NCBI GenBank assembly: GCA_002897115.2
Contig: BCIH01000002.1
Location: forward strand, 338,018 to 402,017
DNA length: 64,000 nt
DNA from: Prototheca cutis
Lineage: Eukaryota; Chlorophyta; Trebouxiophyceae; Chlorellales; Chlorellaceae
Direction of reading: 5' to 3'
Shown: one piece after another, positions 22,648 through 32,400 of the stretch
How positions within the stretch are numbered: position 1 is the stretch's first letter
Layout of the letters: each line of letters opens with the position of its first letter
Notes under the pieces: model-generated
Told to the model about the DNA's origin: nothing
The model's database searches: none
Seen by the model: the letters and a program-made list of their open reading frames with translations, nothing else
Position numbers and translations under genes: made by a program

Positions 22648-25231
22648 TCAGGTGTCGGGTGTCGTGAGGATGATGCACACGCCCCTGCTCTCTCGCTCGC
22701 TCAGCTGCCTCACCGCCGGGAGGGAGGAAGCCTGTGCCTTGATCGAGGCCAGAGCCTCCCCCCGCACTGCCCGCCGAGCGCTCGCCGTCTCCGCCATCAG
22801 GCCCCTGTTTCATTTTTTGGCCAGGGGGGAGAAGGGGTTGGGCGGAGGTGACAGTGGGCGGAGCTCGGGACAAGTTCTTTCTATCTTCGTCGTGCCAAGT
22901 AGGGGCAGGAGGAAACATGCCCGGCAGGAGCGGGTCCACCGAAAACACCCTCCCAAACGAACCGTGCACAACAAGAAAGAATGAAAGGTGGTACCTGCAC
23001 AGCGGCGTATTGCCCGCTGCAGATAACACAACAAGCACGGAACGGGGCGGCAGGCTCTTGACAATGGCCTTGAGATGCCCCACAGCTTGATCTTGAACAC
23101 GCTGCTCGTTTGCATCGTTGCCGGCGCCTTGATCTTCAAGCGCCGTCTCTGCCACTGCCAGGCGCTGCTCAGTGTCGCCGGGGTCCAGTGCTTCGGCCCT
23201 CTGGCTCTGGGCCTCGTGCACGTCACTCAGACACGCCCACGCGAGCAGCTGTGGACAGGGCCCAGGATTTTTCAACGGACGCTGTTGCTGCTGCGGACTC
23301 TTCTTGCTGTTGGCACCACCGCTGGCGCCATCGCAGTCCCGGTTACCACTCTCCACAGTTCGTGACTCCTTACCGGTTCCGTCTCCGGACTGCTCCCCCC
23401 CGCTCAGCTCCCGAAGCAAGCAGCTGACGACCTCGGCATCGTCATTGCATAGTCGGGCTACGGCTCGGGCAGGCGCATGCTGCTGCAGCGCATGCATTCT
23501 GTCGCACATGGCTATGCGCAGCGAAGCGGGGGCTTCCCGGCTCACTAACGCCAATGCATGCGTCAGTCCCGCCCGCGGCAATGCTCCCAGCAGCGGCCCT
23601 CGCCGGCGCTTGAGCAGCACGAGATCCAGCGCCGCACGAGCGTCCTCCCCCGAGTCGTGGCTCCCCGCCTGAATGGCCCGTCCAAGGAACGCCGTGGCCA
23701 GGCCCCGCAGCGAAGGGCGGTAGGCCGGGCCGGAGATGCGCGGGAACAACAGCGCCGAGTCAGCGCAGCGGCGGTGGACCATTCGCATCGCATGCAAATC
23801 GTTCTCCAGCGTGTGACCCACCAGGACGGTGCTGGGGCTGATAAACTTTGCCAAGAGCCCGTGCACGTCGCGGAGGTTCGTGTGCACCCCCTCCAGCATC
23901 TCAGCGGTGATGCCGCTGTATCGCGTGTTGTAGTCGATGATGGGGGACTCGGGGACCACCAGCTCATCTAAAAGCGTGTCGCCCCTCCCATCGAGCAGCG
24001 TCACGCGTGTGAGCTCAAACCCGTTTGCCGTGATGCACATCTCGCAGTCCACTGCCGCCAGCGGCACTTGGGTGGCTAGGTTGTTTGGAAAGTCCGCTGT
24101 GCACGCATAGCCCTCAGGGATGGTGTTGCCGGGGGATTTGCCGTGCAGGTCACTGCTGCTGGCGCCCGTGTCTCCACCGCCGCCGTCGACGGGACCCCTG
24201 ACCCCTGCTCCAGGAAACCCTGCGGAGATCATTTGCTGAGAAGAAGCCAGGAAGAATTCCAGAGGCCTCGCATTCTCGGGTTCGGACTCGCAGTCGGCTT
24301 CTCGGCGACGCTTGGGTGCCGGCACCGCCATCAACTGGCTCAGCGTCTGGCAGGGCAGCTCCAGTCGCTGGCCGGGGCCGAGGGCTGCTGAAGTAAAGGC
24401 CCTGCCCTCCAGTGCGGCCTCCAGCCTCGCACGCCGCTGCCAGCCAAAGCCGGGAATGGACAGGAAACACACAGCACGGGGCCGGCCACCCTGTTCATAG
24501 GAGATTTCAGGGCGCGAATGTGTTTTAAGTGGGTCGGTTGTGGGTTGCTGTCCACAGGCTCCCCCTGGCCACTTTCGTTGCGCGGTATCCCAGTCACATC
24601 ACTCCGCCTCCCTCCATGTAAACCTGTGACAGAAAAGAAACAGCGGCACAAACATGGAGCCACCCTCCCAGAAAACTTACACCCAGGCCGTCTCACCATG
24701 CACTGGATGCCTGGGGCCGCCGGCAGTCCCGGAACGCAGAGCCGAAGCAGGAGCATGCGGAGCAGGTTTATGTTGAGTTCCTCCAGCGTCGTTCGAACCT
24801 CCAGGGGCTGGGGTTTCTGGGACTCTAGCCAAGCAGTCAGTGCGGGGGGGCGGTGCTCGCCCTCGGGCTGGCGGGCGCCCTGTCCTAGGCAGGCTGACAG
24901 CCAGCGGTAGTGCACCACCTGGGGACAGCTGTCCGCATCCCAGGTCAGCCTGTCAAGCACGGGATTGTCCGTCTCGTCACCCAGGATCACATGGGTGGCG
25001 CCTTCCAGGCTCTGCACCAGCCGAGCGCCCTGCTTGGGCGCCCGTTCGGCCCACAGTCGCCGCCGGGTGGGGCCAAGCGAAATCTGGGCCCCGGGCGCCA
25101 CGTAAATCTGCAGCGCGACCATGTGCCATACATGATAAAGTACAGGTAGGAACATGTAACGCACCATGGAAACAGCCTAGTAACAGGTTCCCAGACGCAT
25201 GCGGGCTCCGCACCTGCAGGCCCCGTAGCAT
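22648..25231 (-). CDS. REX1/REXO-type DEDDh RNA exonuclease with N-terminal BRCT-like domain
   Basis: Four exons (25214-25231, 24697-25107, 22995-24490, 22648-22804) join in phase to 693 aa. The N-terminal 100 residues look like a BRCT domain (MLRGLQIYVAPGAQISL, then GATHVILGDETDN and VVHYRWLSACLGQG), close to the BRCT of Pol lambda-type proteins. The exonuclease core follows: PLAAVDCEMCITANGFELTR (first Asp and Glu), YNTRYSGITAEML, LVGHTLENDLHAMR (Asp) and SHDSGEDARAALDLVLLK (His and Asp), so the DEDDh set is complete. REX1/REXO1/REXO5 trim 3' ends of rRNA, tRNA and snRNA. A BRCT on this enzyme is unusual. The tail GVCIILTTPDT is a plausible family end. Exon 1 is only six codons, so it is the least certain. 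Confidence 0.83.
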
Positions 25232-25562
25232 GGCCCCTTGAGTAGGTGCTCGAAGGGCATTCCCCTCACGTCATTGTGACGCTTCCAAATCCGCAGTTGG
25301 CGTTCGATTTGACACAAGCATGCATTGAACTGTTGATCGAAGGCATGCAGGCGGTGTCGCGGGCGCAGGCCGAATGGGACCCACGGATCATGCACCTGAT
25401 CGCAGGATGTGCTTGGATCACTTTCGCATCATCAGCATGCTGCAGCACGCAAGCCGGGCCATACGCGGGGTGACCCAACACGTTTCAGGGTTTTCTGGCC
25501 CTGCCTGCTGCCCTGAACGTGCTATGAGAAATCTGTAAATTGTGATTTTTGAGCTTGCACAC
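25232..25562. promoter_or_regulatory. Divergent promoter region, exonuclease / NTRC
   Basis: 331 bp between divergent start codons. No distinct motif recognised. Confidence 0.4.
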
Positions 25563-27359
25563 ATGGAGGGGCTCGCCAGGGGACGGGCGGCGGCCCCACG
25601 TGCTAGCTTGGGTGCCGGGACTTTCCAGGCGGGCCGCCCCCCGTCGAGCAGAGCCCTGTTCTCCAGGAAACAGGCCAATGCCCTTCCGCACACGCATCGG
25701 AACGTGCCTCGGCGACGCGGCTCCGCCGCCAGTTGGGCGGCGACCCGAGCGCAGGCGGCAGGTGGGAACTCGACCCCCTCGTGCCGTGAAGAATCCCCAC
25801 CCACCCCCAAGTCATCCGTGGAGAACCTGGTGATCATCGGGAGCGGTCCTGCCGGATACACGGCGGCCATCTACGCGGCCCGCGCCAACCTGCATCCCCT
25901 TGTCTTTGAGGGTTACCAGGTTGGTGGCTCGCCCGGCGGCCAGCTGATGACGACGGGGGAGGTGGAAAACTTCCCCGGATTCCCCGCTGGCATCTCTGGG
26001 CCCGACCTCATGGACCTCATGCGCCGCCAGGCCGAGCGCTGGGGCGCACGCATGGTGACTGAGGACGTGGTCGGGCTGGATCTCAGTTCGCACCCCTATG
26101 CCGTCACGGGCACTGACACTGCCGTGCTGGCGAGGAGCGTCATTGTTGCAACCGGTGCCACCGCGCGGCGCCTCGGTCTCCCCAGCGAGACGCAGTACTG
26201 GGGCGTGGGCATATCGGCCTGCGCCATCTGCGACGGCGCCAGCCCGCAGTTCCGGGGGAAGGACCTGGTGGTCGTGGGCGGCGGCGACACCGCGGTCGAG
26301 GAGGCGCTGTACCTGACGAAATTCGGTGCGCGCGTGCACCTCCTCGTCCGCTCTGCTAGAATGCGGGCGTCGGCTGCCATGCAGCAGCGCGTGCGCCGCG
26401 CTCCCCGCGTCGAGTTGCATTTGAACACGGAAACCGTCGATGTCGTCGGCGACGGCCGGGTCGTGACAGGTGTCCGCGTTCGGGACAGGAACACTGCCAC
26501 CGAGCGCATCATCCCCGCGGGAGGTCTGTTTTATGGCATTGGCCACGTGCCGAATTCATCGTTATTCACGGGAGCGGTGGAGCTGGACGCGGGGGGCTAC
26601 GTCGTCCCTTCGGGCCCGGGGGGTGCGACGTCTGTCCCAGGCATCTTTGCTGCAGGCGATCTGCAGGATCACGAGTGGCGCCAGGCTGTCACCGCTGCGG
26701 GGTCAGGCTGTGCTTCCGCGCTGGCAGCAGAGCGTTGGCTCGCGGGGCAAGGGTACTTGGATGACGAGGAAGCTGTACGCGGCGAGGGCCTTGGGGGCGC
26801 AGAGGCATGGGACGGCGCCGGCATTCCTCCCGACGGCGTCACTGCGGGTACTGGTGCCGGCGTTCCTGCTTCAACCACAGCAGTAGGTTCAAGCAAGGTC
26901 GCAGCCGCCGGCGCTGGTGTCTCGGGCAACGGGGCCAGCACTGCAGCTCCCTCCAGGCCGTACCGCGGTACGCCACTTGGGGCGGCAGAATTGTTTGACC
27001 CCACGGCAACGCGCCACCAGGGTCAGTACGCGCTGCGGCGGTTGTACCACGAGTGGCCGGGGCTGCTTGCTGTGATGTACACCGCGCCTACCTGCGCCCC
27101 CTGCCGGACGGTCAAGCCCATCCTGCGCTCCGTCGTCGATGAGCTGACTGGCGCGGTCAAACTTGTGGAGATTGACATCGAGGACGACCCGGAGATTGCC
27201 CAGGCAGCGGGCGTCAGCTCCACGCCTACGCTCCAGCTGTTCCGCGGCAAGGAACGCCTGCTGCATCAGCCCGGGGTCAAGATGAAGCGCGAGTACCGCG
27301 CCCTGCTGGAAAAATACCTTGAGGGTACCGAGGTCGCCGAGCCGGCAGCCAAGGCTTAA
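25563..27359 (+). CDS. NTRC: NADPH-dependent thioredoxin reductase C, plastid-targeted
   Basis: A single open frame of 598 aa with no intron, unlike its neighbours. Residues 1-90 are rich in Ala, Ser and Arg, as in a transit peptide. The reductase module follows: FAD-binding [31 protein letters not shown], redox CAICDG, NADPH-binding [20 protein letters not shown] with VRSARMRAS as in other NTRCs, and the second FAD motif [11 protein letters not shown] glycine/alanine-rich linker of about 60 residues leads to a thioredoxin domain with [18 protein letters not shown] reduces 2-Cys peroxiredoxins in chloroplasts with NADPH. The thioredoxin motif is CAPC rather than the usual CGPC. Its presence implies a photosynthetic or plastid-bearing host. 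Confidence 0.95.
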   Translation: MEGLARGRAAAPRASLGAGTFQAGRPPSSRALFSRKQANALPHTHRNVPRRRGSAASWAATRAQAAGGNSTPSCREESPPTPKSSVENLVIIGSGPAGYTAAIYAARANLHPLVFEGYQVGGSPGGQLMTTGEVENFPGFPAGISGPDLMDLMRRQAERWGARMVTEDVVGLDLSSHPYAVTGTDTAVLARSVIVATGATARRLGLPSETQYWGVGISACAICDGASPQFRGKDLVVVGGGDTAVEEALYLTKFGARVHLLVRSARMRASAAMQQRVRRAPRVELHLNTETVDVVGDGRVVTGVRVRDRNTATERIIPAGGLFYGIGHVPNSSLFTGAVELDAGGYVVPSGPGGATSVPGIFAAGDLQDHEWRQAVTAAGSGCASALAAERWLAGQGYLDDEEAVRGEGLGGAEAWDGAGIPPDGVTAGTGAGVPASTTAVGSSKVAAAGAGVSGNGASTAAPSRPYRGTPLGAAELFDPTATRHQGQYALRRLYHEWPGLLAVMYTAPTCAPCRTVKPILRSVVDELTGAVKLVEIDIEDDPEIAQAAGVSSTPTLQLFRGKERLLHQPGVKMKREYRALLEKYLEGTEVAEPAAKA

Positions 27360-27676
27360 TGGAGGATGATTACTCCTCGTGCCGCGTCTGCATTTTGTGT
27401 GCACAACAGTGACTGATCGGTGGGGCTGCATACTAGGAGAGATGACAGTCTGTGCACTAGTAGCGGGAGTGTGTGCAGGTTGCAATGGCCGCCGCCGTGC
27501 GGATACCATGTACACATATACTACCGTGAAGAACACAAAGTGGGTTAGCACAAGTGGCAGGTACGGCAACTTTGGGGGGGGGGGGGGGGGGCCCAGGGGG
27601 GCGGTCAGTTTCCGGACAATCAAAAACAGGTACAATGTGAGGGATTGGAGTCGTCCTTAGAAGTCTCCAACACGAG
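27360..27676. other. Convergent intergenic region with poly(G) tract
   Basis: About 320 bp between NTRC and the IWR1-like gene. It holds a run of about 18 G near 27573-27590 and no coding signal. Confidence 0.45.
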
Positions 27677-29076
27677 TCAGTAATCACTGTTGTCCTGGTA
27701 GCACGCTGGGACATGGCGCCGGCGCACAGAGCCGCCGTAGATATCGTCCTCGCCGCCAGATGAGCCACCCACAGAACTGCTGCTGCCCATGCCATGGCCG
27801 CGCCGTCGCCGACGCACGGGTGCAAAGTAGCCAAGGTCAGGGTCGTAGTCCCCAGAGTCACCGCTCTCAGAGTACTCATCTGATTGCGGGAGGGCAGGAG
27901 GATCCAAATAGATGGTTGGGGGGCCGACTGGGTTCTGACATGGTTGGCTGTCGGCTGCAGTTGCGGCACGACTCCTCCACACACACAGCATGCACACAAA
28001 GGACACCAATGCCCACCCGCACACCGGGGTACTCGTGGGTGTAGTATCCTTCTGCGTTGCTGTCTTCGCTTTCGTCAGAGGATGTCGACGGGTCCATCGT
28101 TTCGTGCACCAGCCACGTCCCGTCATCCATCACCTGTCAGTCGAAGGAGGGCTGCGAGTGTGATTGTGCGCACCTGAGGCCACGTGCACCCTGCCACCTA
28201 GAAGTGAGTGCCATGTCTGTTGCGGGGCAGTGCCTACCTCCTGTGCTGTGATCCCATCCAGCAGGGCCCCCCTTCCCCCCCAAGAAAAAGGGGAAAACCA
28301 GCCCACGCCCACTCGCCTGGACCACGGGAGCCCGGCCGGCGAGGTGCGCCTCCCAGGCAGCAGCAGTGTCACTGTCCTCATCCTCCGACTCCACCGCTGC
28401 ATAGACATCAGTGACAAAGGCCTCATCATCGTCGCCACCAGAGATCGTGGGTGTCGCGGATGATGAAGCCCTGGGCCCGTACCGGACGAGGTCTAGCACG
28501 GGCAGCTGGCAGCGGGTGTTGCTGCTGGGCGCTGGCGCCGCTGGCCTGCTCACTTGCTGGTACCAGTGAGCTGCTGCAGCAGACTGCTGCTGTTCTTGCA
28601 GGGATGCGCTCAAGGCGGCTCGGGGGGATGTATCGGCATCCTCCCGCGGCACGGGCGGCACTGGCAGCAAGGCCACCGCCTCGGCGAACTGTACGTTGAC
28701 CATGCGGTGGAGCTGGGAAGGGCTCAGATCCTCCAGATCAGATGCCTGTACGCCCGGGAGGCGCACAAAGCGGTGCCGTTTGCCTCTGGCCTGGGGCACC
28801 TCTGCCCGCGGCTGGGCTCCCAGTCCAAGGCGGCCCATGGCGGCAGCCGCCTGCTCCGAACCAGGCACCGTCTCCACGACTGTGGGAGGGAAGGAGCACG
28901 CCATGGAGTCAAGCGATTGCTTATGTCGCACTCATACCAATCACATCGAGTACTAGACTGCATGTAGCTTCGAGCGTACCAATCGCATCGTCCGTGGATT
29001 CATCACGCTTGCGTTTCAAGCGCAGCAGCCGAACTCTCTGCAGCGCATGATGCTGCTGCCCATTCTGGCCCGCCAT
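27677..29076 (-). CDS. IWR1/SLC7A6OS-like RNA polymerase II nuclear-import factor
   Basis: Four exons (28980-29076, 28317-28879, 28025-28133, 27677-27879) join in phase to 323 aa. The N-terminus VRLLRLKRKRDESTDDAI matches the LRVKRKR start of human SLC7A6OS, the IWR1 homologue. A middle segment has HRFVRLPGVQ. The acidic, tyrosine-rich C-terminal part (EYSESGDSGDYDPDLGYF) corresponds to the IWR1 domain. IWR1 binds assembled Pol II and carries it into the nucleus. Intron 2 (28134-28316) begins with GC instead of GT (CAG then GCGAGT) and the phase requires this border. Similarity outside the N-terminus and acidic block is low, so identity is likely rather than certain. Confidence 0.7.
28134..28316 (-). 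other. GC-AG intron in the IWR1-like gene
   Basis: Read on the minus strand the donor is CCAG/GCGAGT and the acceptor GACTGACAG/GTG. Joining these gives an uninterrupted frame (APVVQ to VMDDGTWLVHE). A GT alternative six bases upstream has a poor consensus. Confidence 0.6.
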
Positions 29077-29477
29077 TGCGGCATGTCGCGATGGAAGACA
29101 ATTGTGGTATCAGTGAATTCCTCGGCAGGCGAATACAAGTATCAACGGGCGGAGCTAGAAATTCATTTGTGTCGGGACGGCACCGGCTTGCTCTGGACAC
29201 CGGTCATCCGATCCAGAGCATGCACACCACAACGGGGGTCTCAAAACCAAAACTTCACAGCTCGCGCAGCATCGGCGATCAAGAGAATCCTTGTACGCTG
29301 CAATAAACGTGTGCTGAACATTTCCACGTGCACATTGTCGATTGGCAGCTTCCGATGTCTGCTATGAGGATGAGGACAGCCGCGACATCTGTGTCCGGTC
29401 TACACTGACACCAAGCACCTGTCCATGTCCTGACCATCTTGGATGGCCGAGGCATTCTGACCTCCGGTCCTCGGTGC
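29077..29477. promoter_or_regulatory. Divergent promoter region, IWR1-like / FANCM-like
   Basis: About 400 bp between divergent starts. No motif recognised. Confidence 0.4.
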
Positions 29478-32400
29478 ATGGATGAAGAAGATNATAACTG
29501 GGTAAGACATGGGGGAAATGAAGGAATTTACTGGGCCCAGGGCTCCTTGCCTGCTGAGCTCAAGGGGAAACACAGCATGCACCCTGGGTGTGTACACTCC
29601 CCAGCCTCTCATCTTGGGCCCGCCAGGATTTCGATCAACTGGATCGGCTGGAGGCGGCTGCCCTGGTGCTGCAGCAGCGACGTGATGAGATAGCCGAGCT
29701 CCTGGAGGATGCAGCTGCTTTTCCTGACGACTTCTCCGCCGCCGATGTGAGAATGTGCATTGGGGGGAGCGTAAACCCGGGTTCCACAAGCGCCGTTTAC
29801 GAACGATGTGCGTGGATAGCAGGGTGCTTCGCTGATTCAAAGCACTTCCCTCCTGTCCTATCCATGCTGCTGCTTCTTTTTTCTGTGAGCAGGACATCCA
29901 TGCTGCCAATCCACCGGGATCCTGGAGCGCTGACCGGGATGCCGGCCAAGCCTGTGCCCCTGATACCTGGACGCCTGCGGGAACAGCTATAAATTTGACA
30001 GTTGCAGACCACCACAGCACATCTGCACCGCACAGCACTGGGACTCATGCACGTGGACGTGCCGCTGTGGAGACCAGCTGGAGCGCTGCAGCTCAGGGCA
30101 GCACGGAGCCGATTGTGTTGGATGCTGGCCTGCCGATGCCGGTCACAACTTTGGTTCTTCCGGGATCTGGGCCGGTGGCACCAGGGTCTGTTGCTTCCGG
30201 CCTCAGGCCATCAGAACCCATCCCATCCGCCCCCCCACCCCCGGCATCAATCAGCCGTGCAGCCCAGCTTCCCAGCCGCGAGAAGGCTGTCGGGCTCGGC
30301 TCGGAGCACGCCAGCCAATGGAATGTGGCGGTGGGACGAGGGAGCAGCGGCGGCTGTGGAGCCAGCTTTGCCGGCACGCCCCTGGCCGCACAGGTCCCCT
30401 GTTCCAGAGGCGAGCCTCCTCCCCCGTCAAATGCACCGGTCCAGCCAGCACCACCCTCTCGGGGAGCCAGCATGCCGCTCCAGACCTGGGTCAATCCCGT
30501 CGGCCCTTCGCTGCCACCGGCTGAGCGGGCGGCGCTGCAGGCTGTGTTTGCAGCAGACACGCTGCTCAGCGCTTCCGCAGGACCGCCGTTTGACCGCCTG
30601 GTTGCCATCATAGCGCTGAATTTCACGCGCTGGTACCCCACGGTGCGTGTCTGGTGTTGGAATGGTGAGGCATTGGGGAGCGAGCGAGTGATTGCATGGC
30701 TGNTACGATCGTGCCTAACAAACACCCCACGCACACCCAGGGCACAACCGGTTTCTTTCCATGAACACCATCCCACAAACAGGGCAAGGTGGTGTTCTGT
30801 TCGGGCAGCAAGCCACAGTTGGTCTGGCAGCGCAGGGCCTGCGCCCAGCATGCTGGCATCCAAGACAGGTGCACTGTCGATCTGTCGGCACTGCCAAAAG
30901 CACTGCAGTCGAAGGAGATGTGGCAGGACGAGACCAAAAGGGTCTATTTCTGTACGCCCGCCGCCCTGCTCAAGGACGTCAAGAAAGGTCTTAGGGTCTT
31001 GTGGAGATTGGACTGTCTTAAATTTGATCATGTAGATTATTTCATTTGTTCAAGCACGCAGTGTTGCTTTCCACAGTCCAGCAGCTCGATCAGAAGGAGA
31101 GAGTCGTGTCGACCTGCCACAACTCGACACACCCTGCCAGCCGCCCCTGCAAAACCTTGACGAAAATACCACCCCTCAACCTCACAGGTATCTGCCCCTA
31201 CGACAGCGTGTCGTGCCTGCTCATTGACGAAGCGCATGCCACTCGTGCCGAGTCCGAGGCAGCAAAGGTCGTGGAGCACATGCGTGGCCGGAGGCTGCGT
31301 TTCCGNGTGGCGGCGCTGTCCAGCGTGCTCCCTGCCGTGCCACGGACAGCTGTCCAGACGACCATCACAGCATTGGGTGTCGCACGCCTGTGCCACTGGG
31401 CCCCCAGTGGCGAGCCACCGCTGGAGGATCATGTCGTGCCGCTGATGGAGAAAGAAAGCGCACTCGAACAGTATCTGCTGGCTGCCCTCCGGCCGTTGCT
31501 CCGCCAGCTCGCCAATGCCAAGGTGTGGCTTTGATGCTCCATTGGATCCTCTGACGTGGCCCCTTCTCCTGCCCACAATGCATACACACTCCCAGTACAC
31601 GAAACCCTCAACCCCGCAACCCTGTGAAATACTCGCGGCAGGCTCTGCCGCACGGGGTGGAAGCCCAGGACGTCACTGCCTCCATGCTTCTTGTGGCGTC
31701 CTCGGGCCCCCGGGCTCTGCTGCAGCATGCGCAGATCGTGGCGAGGCTTCGAGACGCGCTCTGCACGCTGGGATTCGAGGCTGCGCAGCTATTGTTGCTG
31801 GACGAGATGGCCGGCGGGACTGCTGTCCACCGCCTGCTGTCCCAGAGCAGCGACTTGTCTCGGGTGCGTGGCATGGTCCAAGCAGGCCCCCCCCCCCCCC
31901 CCCCNCNCNCCCCCCNCNCNCACCCCACACACAACCCTGCTGAGAACACACACACAAAAAGGAAAATCATGATCCCTCCATTTAGAAGCCATAGAAACAC
32001 AAAAATCCCCCCAAAAACATTGCAACACAGGCCAAGATACTCTTGGAGGAGATGGTGCGGTCCGGGGCCCTGCCACCCAAGGAGGCAGCGCTAAGGGATC
32101 TTCTGGACAAGACGCTGCAGGAGACACCAGGGTCAAAGGCCCTGGTGCTGTGCAGTGACCGCGCCACCGTCGCACGGCTGGCGGCCAGGCTGCGGCTCCA
32201 TCCCAACGGGCTGGGTGTTGTAGCATGGCTACCCAAGCTCCCGGCCACCGGAGCTGGCAGCGGCTCCAGCAATTCCCGGACGCGGTCGGGCCCGGCGCCG
32301 CCGGCGCACTCTGCAGCAGAGCGCAAGCGTGCGCTCAGGGACTTTGACACGGGTGCAGCCACTGTGCTGGTCGCGCCTTGTGTGTCAGACACACGGCTGC

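Noticed and set aside
25812..26546. Minus-strand frame opposite NTRC
   Set aside because: Shadow of the NTRC coding strand, no family similarity.
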